NCBI RefSeq assembly: GCF_019429535.1
Contig: NZ_JAHXZM010000006.1
Span: 1 to 64,000 of the forward strand
Reading direction: 5' to 3'
Source of the DNA: Sphingomonas citricola
GTDB lineage: Bacteria; Pseudomonadota; Alphaproteobacteria; Sphingomonadales; Sphingomonadaceae
DNA length: 64,000 nt
Both the position numbers and the translations under genes were made by a program. The notes under the pieces were generated by a model. It did no database searches. It was not told the DNA's origin and worked only from the letters and a program-made list of their open reading frames with translations. Below are positions 26,914 through 35,784 of the stretch, piece by piece; the first letter of the stretch is position 1, and every line of letters starts with the position of its first letter.

Positions 26914-27023
26914 CGATCCCTCTCCACATTCCCGTCTCGCCACGCTGGCAGCGGTTTGTGTCGCCGACAAGTCAGCGGCTTTCGCCGGGAAGCGAAATCC
27001 CGCAAGCCTTTGGTCGTTTTTCG

Positions 27024-27293
27024 ATGACGATCGTCGCGCCGCCCGGCGGGTTCGTTGGTCCGGTCAAACGCTCGATCACGATCGCGGGGCACCAGACCTC
27101 GATCAGCCTCGAACCCTTGTTCTGGCGCGCGCTGGAGCAGGCCGCGGTGGCGCGCGCGCTGCCCCTGTCGGCGCTCGTCGCGCAGGTCGACGCGGTCAGG
27201 ATCACCGCGCGCGACGCCCCCAACCTTGCCAGCGCGCTGCGCACGTGGATCCTGGCACAATCTCGCGACAAAGATGCGACTGGATCGCATTAG
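27024..27293 (+). CDS. Ribbon-helix-helix domain protein (RHH_4 type)
   Basis: An 89-residue protein. Residues 17-85 match the alphaproteobacterial ribbon-helix-helix family: VKRSITIAGHQTSISLEPLF, then FWRALEQAAVARALPLSALV, and ASALRTWIL at the end. Members resemble Arc/MetJ DNA-binding folds but their targets are mostly unknown. The ATG before TIVAPPGG is used; the frame extends upstream over the promoter of the divergent gene. It ends 58 nt before the siderophore receptor start and could be a local regulator, which is inference. Confidence 0.8.
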   Translation: MTIVAPPGGFVGPVKRSITIAGHQTSISLEPLFWRALEQAAVARALPLSALVAQVDAVRITARDAPNLASALRTWILAQSRDKDATGSH

Positions 27294-27295
27294 CG

Positions 27296-27323
27296 TTGAC
27301 AGTGCGAGTGACTCGCAATAGCT
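27296..27323 (+). promoter_or_regulatory. Promoter with Fur-box-like palindrome before the siderophore receptor
   Basis: A consensus -35 box TTGACA (27296-27301) is followed at once by a perfect 6-3-6 palindrome, TGCGAG-TGA-CTCGCA (27303-27317). This resembles iron-box sequences of alphaproteobacterial Fur (TGCGAAT-type half sites). The -10 region is a poor AATAGC-like match. An operator between -35 and -10 would repress by occlusion. Iron control fits the genes that follow. Confidence 0.5.
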
Positions 27324-27351
27324 GAGCCCCGACAACAAAGGGGTTTGTTTC

Positions 27352-29817
27352 ATGTCATCCTGCGCGTCGCCGTTCCTCGCGCTGTCGTGCGTCGGCTTCA
27401 TCGCCAGCGCGCCCGCCATGGCCGAAGCGCCGGTGCCGGTGCCCGTATCCGGCGTCGAGGCGCGCGCGCAGGACGGTCGCGCGCAGATCGACCGCGACGA
27501 CGTCATCGTCACCGCCGCCGCGCAGGCGAGGCCACCCGCGGTCGAGAGTCCGAAGGCGACCTCGGCGCTGATCGATACGCCGCAGACGATCACCGTCATC
27601 TCCGACCAGACGCTCAGGAAGCAGAACCTGCTGACGCTGCGCGACGCGTTGCAGACGATCCCCGGCATCACCTTCGGCGCAGGCGAGGGCGGCGGCGGCT
27701 ACGGCGACACGATCAACCTGCGCGGTTTTTCCGCCAACAACGACATCACGATCGACGGCGTCCGCGACAGCGCGCAATACAGCCGCACCGATCCGTTCAA
27801 CCTCCAGCAGATCGAGGTCTACAACGGCGCCAATTCGGTTTTCAACGGCTCGGGCAGCGTCGGCGGGACGATCAACCTCGTCAGCAAGGAACCGCGTCCC
27901 GAGGATCTGACGATCGCGCAGGCCGCGATCGGGACCGACGATTATTACCGCGCCGCGGTCGACGCCAACCAGCGCGTCGGCGATCTGGTCGCGGTGCGGC
28001 TTAACGGCGTCTATCATCGCAACGACGTGCCCGGGCGCGATGTCGAGCGGATGAAGCGCTGGGGCGTCGCGCCCGCGGTGACGATCGGCGTCGGCGCGCC
28101 GACCAGCCTGACGCTCGCCTATGTCCATCAGGAAGACCGCAACACGCCGCTCTACGGCATCCCCTATTTCGTCACGCCGGTGAACGACGGCCCGTTGCCC
28201 GGCACCAGCCGCTCCGATTATTACGGCATCGTCAATCTCGACCGGCAGGACGTGACGGTCGACCGGCTGACCGCGACCTTCCGCCACGCGGTCAATGACC
28301 AGATCGCGGTCCGCAACCTGACACGGTGGCAGCGTGTCGGGCAGAACAGCGTGACGAGCGCGCCGCAGGGCACCTTCTGCCTCGCGGGCACGAACCGTCA
28401 GCCGGTGACGGCGGCGATCAACGGTACCGTGGGCGCCGCGTGCCCGACCGGATTGCAGCCCGGCTTCTGGCTGCCATCAGGTCCGCGCGGACTGCTGCGC
28501 GAGCAGGAAAACCAGCTGCTGTTCAACCAAACCGACCTGCGGCTGGAGCATGGCGAGAAGGGCGGCGTGCGCAACGTCGCCAACATCGGCGTCGCGGGCA
28601 CGATCGAGGATTACGACCTCGTGCAGGCTTCCCTGACGCGCACGGCGGCGGGGGCCGCGGTCACCTTGCCCCCGCTCAGCATCGTCGCGCCGGACACGAC
28701 CTATACCGGCCAGGTCAACCGAACCGTCACGGCGATCTCCTCCGCCACCTCGCGCAATCTCGCGGTCTATGCTTTCGACACGCTGGAGCTGGGGCGCTAC
28801 TTCGAGGTGAACGGCGGCGTCCGGTGGGAAAGCAACCGCGCCACCTTCCGCGCACACCCGCTCGCGTTCGTGCCGCCGGGGTCGACGCAGGTCACCGCGC
28901 TCGCGCAATTGCCGCAGGTCAGCCGCGAGCGACTGTTCTCCTACCGCATCGGCGGCGTGTTCCACCCGGTGCGCGACGTGAGCGTCTACGCCGGCTACGG
29001 CAACGCGCGCACGCCTTCGTCGGCGACGGTGCGGCTGGGATGCGGCACGCTCGCGACTGCCACCGCGGCGGACCCGTGCGCGGTCGCGCCCGAGACCGCG
29101 CGCAATTACGAGGTCGGCGTCAAGGCGGGGCTGTTCAACCGCCGCCTGGAGCTGACCGCCGCCGTGTTCCGCAACGAGCGATCGAATTTCCGCGTGCCGT
29201 CGAACGACCCCGCGCTGCCTGCCTCGCTCCAGGTGCTCGACGGCCGCAGCCGCGTCGACGGAATCGCGCTCGGCGCCAGCGGCAACGTCACGCGCAACTG
29301 GACGATCTTCGCCAATTACACCTATCTCGACGGGCGGGTACGCCAGTCGGTGTCGGACTATTGCCGCGCCAATCCGCGCGGGTCGGCGGCGAACGTCGGC
29401 GGCAACGGGTGCACCAACTCAGTGGCGATCCCCGATCCGCAGGCGGGCAGCCGGCTGATCCAGACCCCCGAACATTCGGGCAGCCTGTTCACCACCTATC
29501 GCCTGCCGTTCGGGTTGGAGCTCGGCTACGGGCTGACCTATCAGGGATCGTTCTACGCCAACGCGCCGGTCGTCGCCGCCGACGGGCAGGTGACGCCGCA
29601 GTACAAGGTCGACGATTACCTGATCCACCGCGCCTATCTCGCCTACACCGTCCGCGAGGGCGTGACGCTGCAATTGAACGTGCAGAACCTGACCGACGAG
29701 CGTTATTTCACCAGCGTGCGCAACAACGTCAACGCGACCAGCGGTGTCGTGACCGGCGGCTGGGCGGCGCCCGGCGATCGTCGCCAGGCGGTGCTGAGCC
29801 TGTTCTACAGTTTCTGA
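27352..29817 (+). CDS. TonB-dependent siderophore receptor (Fiu/PiuA-like)
   Basis: An 821-residue outer-membrane receptor. It has a signal peptide to about residue 25, a TonB-box-like [10 protein letters not shown], and a plug domain starting [20 protein letters not shown] with [20 protein letters not shown]. The barrel ends in LSLFYSF with the canonical terminal Phe. The plug sequence and the piuC neighbour place it with catecholate siderophore receptors of the Fiu/PiuA group. It imports ferric siderophore with TonB energy. It is first in an apparent operon with piuC and a PepSY membrane protein, behind a Fur-box-like site. Confidence 0.95.
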   Translation: MSSCASPFLALSCVGFIASAPAMAEAPVPVPVSGVEARAQDGRAQIDRDDVIVTAAAQARPPAVESPKATSALIDTPQTITVISDQTLRKQNLLTLRDALQTIPGITFGAGEGGGGYGDTINLRGFSANNDITIDGVRDSAQYSRTDPFNLQQIEVYNGANSVFNGSGSVGGTINLVSKEPRPEDLTIAQAAIGTDDYYRAAVDANQRVGDLVAVRLNGVYHRNDVPGRDVERMKRWGVAPAVTIGVGAPTSLTLAYVHQEDRNTPLYGIPYFVTPVNDGPLPGTSRSDYYGIVNLDRQDVTVDRLTATFRHAVNDQIAVRNLTRWQRVGQNSVTSAPQGTFCLAGTNRQPVTAAINGTVGAACPTGLQPGFWLPSGPRGLLREQENQLLFNQTDLRLEHGEKGGVRNVANIGVAGTIEDYDLVQASLTRTAAGAAVTLPPLSIVAPDTTYTGQVNRTVTAISSATSRNLAVYAFDTLELGRYFEVNGGVRWESNRATFRAHPLAFVPPGSTQVTALAQLPQVSRERLFSYRIGGVFHPVRDVSVYAGYGNARTPSSATVRLGCGTLATATAADPCAVAPETARNYEVGVKAGLFNRRLELTAAVFRNERSNFRVPSNDPALPASLQVLDGRSRVDGIALGASGNVTRNWTIFANYTYLDGRVRQSVSDYCRANPRGSAANVGGNGCTNSVAIPDPQAGSRLIQTPEHSGSLFTTYRLPFGLELGYGLTYQGSFYANAPVVAADGQVTPQYKVDDYLIHRAYLAYTVREGVTLQLNVQNLTDERYFTSVRNNVNATSGVVTGGWAAPGDRRQAVLSLFYSF

Positions 29818-29833
29818 TGCAGGGACTACCGTC

Positions 29834-30517
29834 ATGCTGATCGCGATCCCCGACGTGCTCGACCCCGCCGGCGTCGCGCGACTGCGCGGGGTGATCGATG
29901 CGGGCGCCTGGGCCGACGGCAATGCGACCAGCGGGCCGCAGTCGGCACTCGCCAAGCGCAACGAGCAATTGCCCGAGGACGATGCCGCCGCGCGCGAGGG
30001 CGGGGGGCACGTCCTCGACGCGCTCGGTCGCTCGCCGCTGTTCGTCGCCGCCGCGCTGCCGCTCAAGGTCTTTCCGCCGCTGTTCAACCGCTACGCCGGC
30101 GGGCAGGCGTTCGGGATGCACGTCGACAATGCGATCCGGCTGCGCCGCGGCAGCGATTTCCGGTTGCGCGCCGATCTGTCGGCGACGCTGTTCCTCGCCG
30201 ACCCCGACAGCTACGACGGTGGCGAACTGGTGATCGAGGATCAGTTCGGCGAACAGCGCGTCAAGTTGCCCGCCGGGCACATGGTGCTCTATCCCGCCTC
30301 CAGCCTCCACCGCGTCGAGCCGGTGACGCGGGGCACGCGCATCGCATCCTTCTTCTGGATCCAGTCGATGGTGCGCGACGATGCCGCGCGGCGCATCCTG
30401 TTCGAGCTCGACCAGAGCGTGCAGGCGATCGCCGCCGACAAGGGGCACGGCGACGCGACCGCGATCCGGTTGACCGGGGTGTACCACAATCTGCTGCGGC
30501 GCTGGGCGGACGCATGA
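29834..30517 (+). CDS. piuC: Fe(II)/2-oxoglutarate-dependent dioxygenase PiuC (PKHD-type hydroxylase)
   Basis: A 227-residue protein with the iron ligands His96, Asp98 (GMHVDNAIR) and His159 (SSLHRVEPV), and the 2-oxoglutarate-binding Arg169 ([12 protein letters not shown]). Position and spacing match E. coli YbiX and Pseudomonas PiuC. These are always found beside siderophore receptors and are iron-regulated; the natural substrate is not known. It follows the receptor gene by 16 nt. Confidence 0.96.
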   Translation: MLIAIPDVLDPAGVARLRGVIDAGAWADGNATSGPQSALAKRNEQLPEDDAAAREGGGHVLDALGRSPLFVAAALPLKVFPPLFNRYAGGQAFGMHVDNAIRLRRGSDFRLRADLSATLFLADPDSYDGGELVIEDQFGEQRVKLPAGHMVLYPASSLHRVEPVTRGTRIASFFWIQSMVRDDAARRILFELDQSVQAIAADKGHGDATAIRLTGVYHNLLRRWADA

Positions 30518-30578
30518 CGCTGCGATTGACGCGCATCAACCTGCGTGCGAGCCCGCGCGGTGGTCGGGGGACGAAAGC

Positions 30579-31742
30579 ATGAACAAGCTCAAATGGCGCA
30601 AGGCGTGGTTCCAGGTCCACAAATGGATCGGGCTGCTGCTCGCGGTCCTGATCATCCCGATCTCGCTGACGGGGGCCGCGCTCGTCTGGCACGACGCGCT
30701 CGACCGCGCGGTCAATCCGTCGCGCTATGCGATCAGCGGCCAGACGCTGCTGCCGCTCGACCGCTACGTCGCCGCCGCACGCACCCGGATCGCGGGCGGT
30801 GACCGTATCGCCAATCTGGTGCTGCCCGAGGATGGCGACGGCCCCGTCACCGTGACGGTCGCGCCCGCATCCCCATCCGCAACCACACCGGGCGCGAAGC
30901 CGCGCGGTGGGCCGCCGCCGCGCACGATGATCTACCTCGATCCGCCGAGCGCGCGCGTGCTCGACGTCGCCGACAGTCGCACCGGACTGGTGCGGACGAT
31001 GCACGTGATCCACGGCAGCCTGATGGTGCCGGGGGTGGGGCGCAGCATCGTCGGCTGGATCGGCGTCGCGATGATGCTGTCGAGCTTCACCGGGCTGTGG
31101 CTGTGGTGGCCGTCGGTCGGGCGCTGGGCGCGGGGCCTGCGCTGGCGGCGGCACCGCAACACCGACACCAATCTGCATTACCTGACCGGTTTCTGGGTCG
31201 CGCTGCCGCTGTTCGTCCTGTCGCTTACCGGGGCGTGGATCAGCTTCCCCGCGTTCTTTGGCGCATTGGTGGGCGAGGGCGCGCGCGGACCGGGTGGCCC
31301 CGCCGGCGTTCGCGCCGCGGCGATGCGCGCGCGTCCGCTCGACCGCCCCGCGCTGCCGCTCGCGCGCGTCGTCGCGCTCGCCAAGCCGCTGGCGAGCGAG
31401 GCGCGATTGCGCACGATCGTGTGGCCGACCGACCTCAAGGCCGACTGGACCGTCTCCTACGACACGCAGCCGATGCGCGTCGTCACCGTCGCCGACGACA
31501 GCGGCGTCGCCGCGCTGGAGCGCAGCCGCGGCGGGGTGGGCGTCGCGCGCTGGATGCGGCGCATCCACGACGGCACCGACATGGGCTGGCTGTGGCAGGC
31601 GATCATCTTCGCGGGCGGCGTGATCCCCGCGCTGCTCGGCGTGACGGGGGTCATCATGTGGTGGCGTGCGCGCGGATGGAAGGCGGACCTCGCCGCGCGG
31701 CAGCGGGCGAAGCGCGCAGGGGTAGCGCAGGTGAATGCGTAG
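30579..31742 (+). CDS. PepSY-associated inner-membrane protein (PiuB-like)
   Basis: A 387-residue protein with four main membrane segments: about residues 13-35 (VHKWIGLLLAVLIIPISLTG), 155-180, 205-225 and near 350 (GGVIPALLGVTGVIMWW). A periplasmic PepSY-like region lies between the first two. This architecture is that of iron-uptake-associated PepSY_TM reductase-like proteins. It is thought to act on ferric siderophore in the periplasm or in its export, but the reaction is not proved. It is the third gene of the iron set, with 61 nt after piuC. Confidence 0.92.
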   Translation: MNKLKWRKAWFQVHKWIGLLLAVLIIPISLTGAALVWHDALDRAVNPSRYAISGQTLLPLDRYVAAARTRIAGGDRIANLVLPEDGDGPVTVTVAPASPSATTPGAKPRGGPPPRTMIYLDPPSARVLDVADSRTGLVRTMHVIHGSLMVPGVGRSIVGWIGVAMMLSSFTGLWLWWPSVGRWARGLRWRRHRNTDTNLHYLTGFWVALPLFVLSLTGAWISFPAFFGALVGEGARGPGGPAGVRAAAMRARPLDRPALPLARVVALAKPLASEARLRTIVWPTDLKADWTVSYDTQPMRVVTVADDSGVAALERSRGGVGVARWMRRIHDGTDMGWLWQAIIFAGGVIPALLGVTGVIMWWRARGWKADLAARQRAKRAGVAQVNA

Positions 31743-31784
31743 CGCGCTTTCGCAATCGCGCCGCGGCCGCTATCGCGCGCAGCC

Positions 31785-32699
31785 ATGACCGATCACACCC
31801 TGTCGCCCGCGCTCAAGGCCGAGACTCTGGTCGAGGCGCTGCCGTACCTGCAACGCTACGCGGGCAAGACCTTTGTCGTGAAATACGGCGGCCACGCGAT
31901 GGGCGACCATCAGGCGCAACGCGATTTCGCCGAGGACGTCGTGCTGTTGAAGGCGGTCGGAATCAACCCGGTCGTGGTCCATGGCGGCGGGCCGCAGATC
32001 GGCTCGATGCTGAAGCGGCTGGGGGTCGAATCGCGCTTCGTCGACGGGTTGCGCGTGACCGACGCGGAAACCGCGCGGATCGCCGAAATGGTCCTCGCCG
32101 GCTCGATCAACAAGGAGATCGTCAGCTGGATCGGCCGCGCGGGCGGGCGCGCGGTCGGCATCTCGGGCAAGGACGCCGGGCTCGTCCAGGCGGAAAAGGT
32201 TGGCACCAGCCGCGAGGCCGATCCGCTCCAGGGGATCGAGCGTCACGTCGACCTGGGGTTCGTCGGCGAGCCGGTCGCGGTCGATCGCCGCATCATCGAC
32301 ACGCTGTCGGCCGACGGGATTATCCCGGTGATCGCGCCGATCGGCATCGGCGCGGACGGCCACACCTACAACATCAACGCCGACACGATGGCGGGCGCGA
32401 TCGCCGCCGCGCTCGGCGCATCGCGCTTCTTCCTGCTGACCGACGTCGCGGGCGTGCTCGACAAGCAGGGCGAACTGCTGACCGATCTCGACCCCGCTGA
32501 GGTCAAGGCGCTGCGCGACGACGGCACGATCAGCGGCGGCATGATCCCCAAGCTCGAAACCTGCGTCGCCGCGGTCGAAGCCGGGGTCGACGCCGCGGTC
32601 GTGCTCGACGGCCGCATCCGCCACGCGATGCTGCTCGAAATCTTCACGCGTCGCGGCGCGGGCACGCTGATCCGCCGCGGCGAAGCGGCTGGGAACTGA
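31785..32699 (+). CDS. argB: Acetylglutamate kinase
   Basis: A 304-residue amino-acid kinase of the ArgB family. It has [12 protein letters not shown] near the start, [14 protein letters not shown] (substrate and phosphate loop), SGKDAGLV and the C-terminal [19 protein letters not shown]. It phosphorylates N-acetylglutamate in arginine synthesis. There is no second arg gene in the window. It starts 43 nt after the PepSY gene but is probably expressed separately. Confidence 0.98.
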   Translation: MTDHTLSPALKAETLVEALPYLQRYAGKTFVVKYGGHAMGDHQAQRDFAEDVVLLKAVGINPVVVHGGGPQIGSMLKRLGVESRFVDGLRVTDAETARIAEMVLAGSINKEIVSWIGRAGGRAVGISGKDAGLVQAEKVGTSREADPLQGIERHVDLGFVGEPVAVDRRIIDTLSADGIIPVIAPIGIGADGHTYNINADTMAGAIAAALGASRFFLLTDVAGVLDKQGELLTDLDPAEVKALRDDGTISGGMIPKLETCVAAVEAGVDAAVVLDGRIRHAMLLEIFTRRGAGTLIRRGEAAGN

Positions 32700-33011
32700 C
32701 GCGCGGCCACGCCGACGCCGGGGCTGTCCTACACGCGGCCACCCTGCCAGTCCCTGCATTGCTCCTTGACACCGCAACACACAGACGCGCGCGCACGCAC
32801 ATGCGTAGGGGTGTGACCTTTGTGACCTTCCGCAATGCCGGGGCGCGGGCATGAAGGACACGTTTGGTACCTCCAGAGGACGGCACCCGCACCATCACCG
32901 CCCTCGCCCAATGTCCAACATTCCGATGGCCGGGGGTGACCGTGAGTGGTGGGCGGGTTAGGTGAGACCGCTAGCGGCGATCGAATGCGATCAGCCTTTG
33001 GGAGAGAATGC
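32700..33011. other. Intergenic stretch with tandem 9-bp repeat
   Basis: No gene is supported here. It holds two abutting copies of TGTGACCTT (32812-32829), a purine/pyrimidine-alternating tract (GCGCGCGCACGCACATGCG) just before, and a GGCCGGGGGTGACCG stretch further on. The translated appearance resembles a dispersed non-coding element seen between genes in sphingomonads, an impression from memory that needs a genome self-comparison. Confidence 0.45.
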
Positions 33012-33410
33012 GTGCTTTTTCACACCATGGTCGGATCGAACGACATCGAACGCTCCAAGCGTTTCTACGACACGGTGCTCGGCACCTTGGGTGCAGGGGA
33101 AGGGACGCGAAACATCGCCGACAGCGGCCATACGCGTTTGATCTACAATAACGGCAGCGACACCAACTTCATCGTCAGCCAGCCGATCAACGACGAACCA
33201 GCAAGCGTCGCCAACGGCAGCACCGTCGCCTTTTCCTGCGACTCGCCCGAGCAGGTGAAGCTGCTTCACGATACCGCCGTTGCCGCTGGCGGAACCTCGA
33301 TCGAAGCTCCGCCCGGACCGCGCGAAACCGCTTCGATGGGCACGATCGAATTGGCTTATTTTCGTGACCCCGACGGCAACAAACTATGCGGAATTCATTT
33401 CCCCGCCTGA
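33012..33410 (+). CDS. VOC family protein
   Basis: A 132-residue glyoxalase-fold protein. It opens LFHTMVGSNDIERSKRFY, with a putative metal ligand His near residue 4, and ends ELAYFRDPDGNKLCGIHF, typical of VOC C-termini. The GTG start is chosen because a GGGAGAG site lies 6 nt upstream and it gives the family's N-terminal strand. The substrate is unknown. It is followed by a strong hairpin. Confidence 0.88.
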   Translation: MLFHTMVGSNDIERSKRFYDTVLGTLGAGEGTRNIADSGHTRLIYNNGSDTNFIVSQPINDEPASVANGSTVAFSCDSPEQVKLLHDTAVAAGGTSIEAPPGPRETASMGTIELAYFRDPDGNKLCGIHFPA

Positions 33411-33423
33411 TCGGCCCGGCACG

Positions 33424-33448
33424 GGTCCGCTTTTGGCGTAAGCGGACC
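33424..33448 (+). terminator. Terminator-like hairpin after the VOC gene
   Basis: A perfect 9-bp stem (GGTCCGCTT / AAGCGGACC) with a 7-nt loop, 14 nt beyond the stop codon. No T-run follows. It is either an intrinsic terminator or a copy of a small palindromic repeat. Confidence 0.55.
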
Positions 33449-33614
33449 TCAGCCATGCCATCCCGCGAATGTCGGCGATGCATCAAAACACGGCATTCCC
33501 GACCCCACTCCCGCCATCGCCCCCGGAACCACCGTCCCGCGTCTCGCGTAGGGCGTTCCGTTCCACGTCCGCATCGGCTAGAACCGATCGCACCCGTTCG
33601 GAGATGAAGCCCCC

Positions 33615-33926
33615 GTGTTGACGCTGACCATCATTCAGATCCTCCAGGTCCTGCTCAACGTCGTGTGGTGGGTGATCATCATCCAGTTCGTGCTGTCGCT
33701 GCTGATCGTCTTCAACGTCATCAACACGTCGAGCCCGTTCGTCCGCTCGCTCCACGACGGGCTCGATCGGCTGACCGATCCGCTCTACCGCCCGATCCGG
33801 CGGCGCTTGCCCAACACCGGCGGGATCGATTTCGCGCCCATGATCGTGCTCGTGCTGATGGCGATCGCGAACATCATCCTCAACAACGTCGGCGCGAGCG
33901 TGATGGCGAGCGGCAACGCGATCTGA
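33615..33926 (+). CDS. YggT family membrane protein
   Basis: A 103-residue protein with two membrane helices (about residues 5-32 and 75-98) around a conserved loop, LTDPLYRPIRRRLPNTGGID. YggT proteins are implicated in osmotic stress and cell division placement in other bacteria. The start is GTG. It precedes folD by 82 bp, a pairing common in alphaproteobacteria. Confidence 0.93.
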   Translation: MLTLTIIQILQVLLNVVWWVIIIQFVLSLLIVFNVINTSSPFVRSLHDGLDRLTDPLYRPIRRRLPNTGGIDFAPMIVLVLMAIANIILNNVGASVMASGNAI

Positions 33927-34008
33927 TCGCGATACGCACCGCTCGCAATTTGCCTAACCGGCGCCGCGGCGCTGGCGAAGGCCGCCGCCGCACCCTAAGG
34001 AGGCGGGC

Positions 34009-34878
34009 ATGACTGCACGGATCATCGACGGCAAGGATTTCGCGGCCGGCCTGCGCGCGCGGGTCGCGGCCGAAGTAGGGCGCGTCGTCGCCGCATCGGG
34101 GCGCAAGCCGGGGCTGGCGGTGGTGCTCGTTGGCGAGGATCCCGCCTCGTCGGTCTACGTCCGCAGCAAGGGCAAGGCGACGCTCGCCGCCGGGATGGAA
34201 AGCTTCGAGCATCGGCTACCCGCCGACGTCGGCGAGGACGAACTGATCGCGCTGGTCGACCGGTTGAACGCCGATCCCGCGGTCGACGGCATCCTCGTCC
34301 AGTTGCCGCTGCCGCGCCACATCGACGAACGGCGCGTCATCACGCGGATCGATCCCGACAAGGACGTCGACGGCTTCCACCCGGTCAATGCCGGGCGGCT
34401 CGCGACCGGGCTCGAGGGGTTCGTGCCCTGCACCCCGCTCGGCTGCCTGATGCTGCTGAAGGACGTGCATCCGACGCTCGCCGGGCTCGACGCGGTGGTG
34501 ATCGGGCGCTCGAACATCGTCGGCAAGCCGATGGGGCAATTGCTACTGGCGGAAAGCTGCACCGTCACGATGACGCACAGCCGCACGCGCGACCTCGCGG
34601 CGCACGTTCGCCGCGCCGACATCGTGGTCGCCGCGGTCGGCATCCCGGGCTTCGTAAAGGCCGACTGGATCAAGCCCGGTGCGAGCGTGATCGACGTCGG
34701 CATCAACCGCACCGACGCGGGCCTCGTCGGCGACGTCGATCCCGCCGCGGCGCAGGTCGCGGGCGCGATCACCCCGGTGCCCGGCGGCGTCGGCCCGATG
34801 ACGATCGCGGTGTTGATGCGCAACACGCTCGTCTCGGCGGCGCGGCGCGAGGGCGTGACGCTGGACGACGCGCTGTGA
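34009..34878 (+). CDS. folD: Bifunctional methylenetetrahydrofolate dehydrogenase / cyclohydrolase FolD
   Basis: A 289-residue protein of normal FolD length. The catalytic segment is [17 protein letters not shown] (Tyr and Lys). [18 protein letters not shown] and the nucleotide-binding [15 protein letters not shown] follow, and it closes with [16 protein letters not shown]. It interconverts methylene-, methenyl- and formyl-tetrahydrofolate with NADP. An AAGGAGG ribosome site precedes the ATG. Confidence 0.98.
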   Translation: MTARIIDGKDFAAGLRARVAAEVGRVVAASGRKPGLAVVLVGEDPASSVYVRSKGKATLAAGMESFEHRLPADVGEDELIALVDRLNADPAVDGILVQLPLPRHIDERRVITRIDPDKDVDGFHPVNAGRLATGLEGFVPCTPLGCLMLLKDVHPTLAGLDAVVIGRSNIVGKPMGQLLLAESCTVTMTHSRTRDLAAHVRRADIVVAAVGIPGFVKADWIKPGASVIDVGINRTDAGLVGDVDPAAAQVAGAITPVPGGVGPMTIAVLMRNTLVSAARREGVTLDDAL

Positions 34879-34903
34879 TCCCCTCGCACCGACGGCGCGG
34901 CTG

Positions 34904-35524
34904 ATGCTCGAGCTGTTCGTCTCCTCGTTCGTCACCTTTTTCGTGGTGATCGACCCGCCCGGCTGCGCGCCGATCTTCGCCGGGCTGACCGCGGGGGCGA
35001 CCGCGGCGCATCGCCGCGCAATGGCGGTGCGCGCCGTGATCGTCTCGGCGATCATCCTGCTCGTCTTCGCGCTGGTTGGTGAGCCGCTGCTCCACGGCCT
35101 CGGGATCGAACTCGCGAGCTTCCGCATCGCGGGCGGGATCATGCTGTTCCTGATCGCGCTGGAGATGGTGTTCGAGAAGCGCACCCAGCGGCGCGAGGAT
35201 CGCGCGGCAAAGGTCCAGGCGACCTCCGAGGTCGAGGACGTGTCGATCTTCCCGATGGCGATGCCGATGATCGCGGGGCCGGGCTCGATCGCGACCGTGA
35301 TGCTGCTGATGGCGCGCAACAACGGATTCGAGCGCTCGCTGGTCGTCTTCGGCGCGCTGCTCGCCAACCTCGTGCTGATGCTCGTCGCGCTGCTGGCGGC
35401 GGGGCCGCTGATGCGCGTGGTGGGCGCGAAGATCGAGGCGGTGGTGACGCGTATCCTCGGTGTGCTGCTCGCCGCACTCGCGGTTCAGTTCGTGATCGAC
35501 GGCGTGATGGAACAGTTGCGCTAA
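34904..35524 (+). CDS. MarC family (UPF0056) integral membrane protein
   Basis: A 206-residue protein with six membrane helices. It carries FVVIDPPGCAPIFAGLT near the N-terminus and FPMAMPMIAGPGSIATVMLL in the middle, both MarC signatures. Despite the name, no antibiotic-resistance role is established. It starts 25 nt after folD and may share its transcript. Confidence 0.93.
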   Translation: MLELFVSSFVTFFVVIDPPGCAPIFAGLTAGATAAHRRAMAVRAVIVSAIILLVFALVGEPLLHGLGIELASFRIAGGIMLFLIALEMVFEKRTQRREDRAAKVQATSEVEDVSIFPMAMPMIAGPGSIATVMLLMARNNGFERSLVVFGALLANLVLMLVALLAAGPLMRVVGAKIEAVVTRILGVLLAALAVQFVIDGVMEQLR

Positions 35525-35564
35525 CGACGGCGCAGGCGACCGGCGAGGGCGATCAGGCGTTCGA

Positions 35565-35774
35565 TCAGCCCCCGACGCCGGACGCGCCCGCGCCGATCAC
35601 GGCAACGCCGGTCAGAAACATGACCGCGCCGCCGCCGCAGGGGCCATCCACCCCCGCGCAAGACAGCGCTCCGCCGACGAGGGTAATCAGCGTCCAGAGG
35701 CCGAGCGCCGGCAACGCAAGCACGACCGCGGCCATCACGCCCCAGTCGATCGACGATCGATCGCGATAGGCCAT
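35565..35774 (-). CDS. Small membrane protein, unknown
   Basis: A 69-residue frame with two hydrophobic segments (about residues 13-35 and 48-66) and a Cys-Ala-Gly-Val-Asp-Gly-Pro-Cys loop between them. No family is recognised. It lies 10 nt downstream of the STT3-like gene on the same strand, so it may be its last operon partner. It converges on the MarC gene. The alternation of helix-loop-helix with two cysteines facing one side supports a real protein. Confidence 0.5.
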   Translation of the reverse strand: MAYRDRSSIDWGVMAAVVLALPALGLWTLITLVGGALSCAGVDGPCGGGAVMFLTGVAVIGAGASGVGG

Positions 35775-35784
35775 TCCCGCCCGC

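Noticed and set aside
32790..32812. Alternating purine-pyrimidine tract considered as Z-DNA or a replication signal
   Set aside because: Too short, and no DnaA boxes or iterons are nearby.
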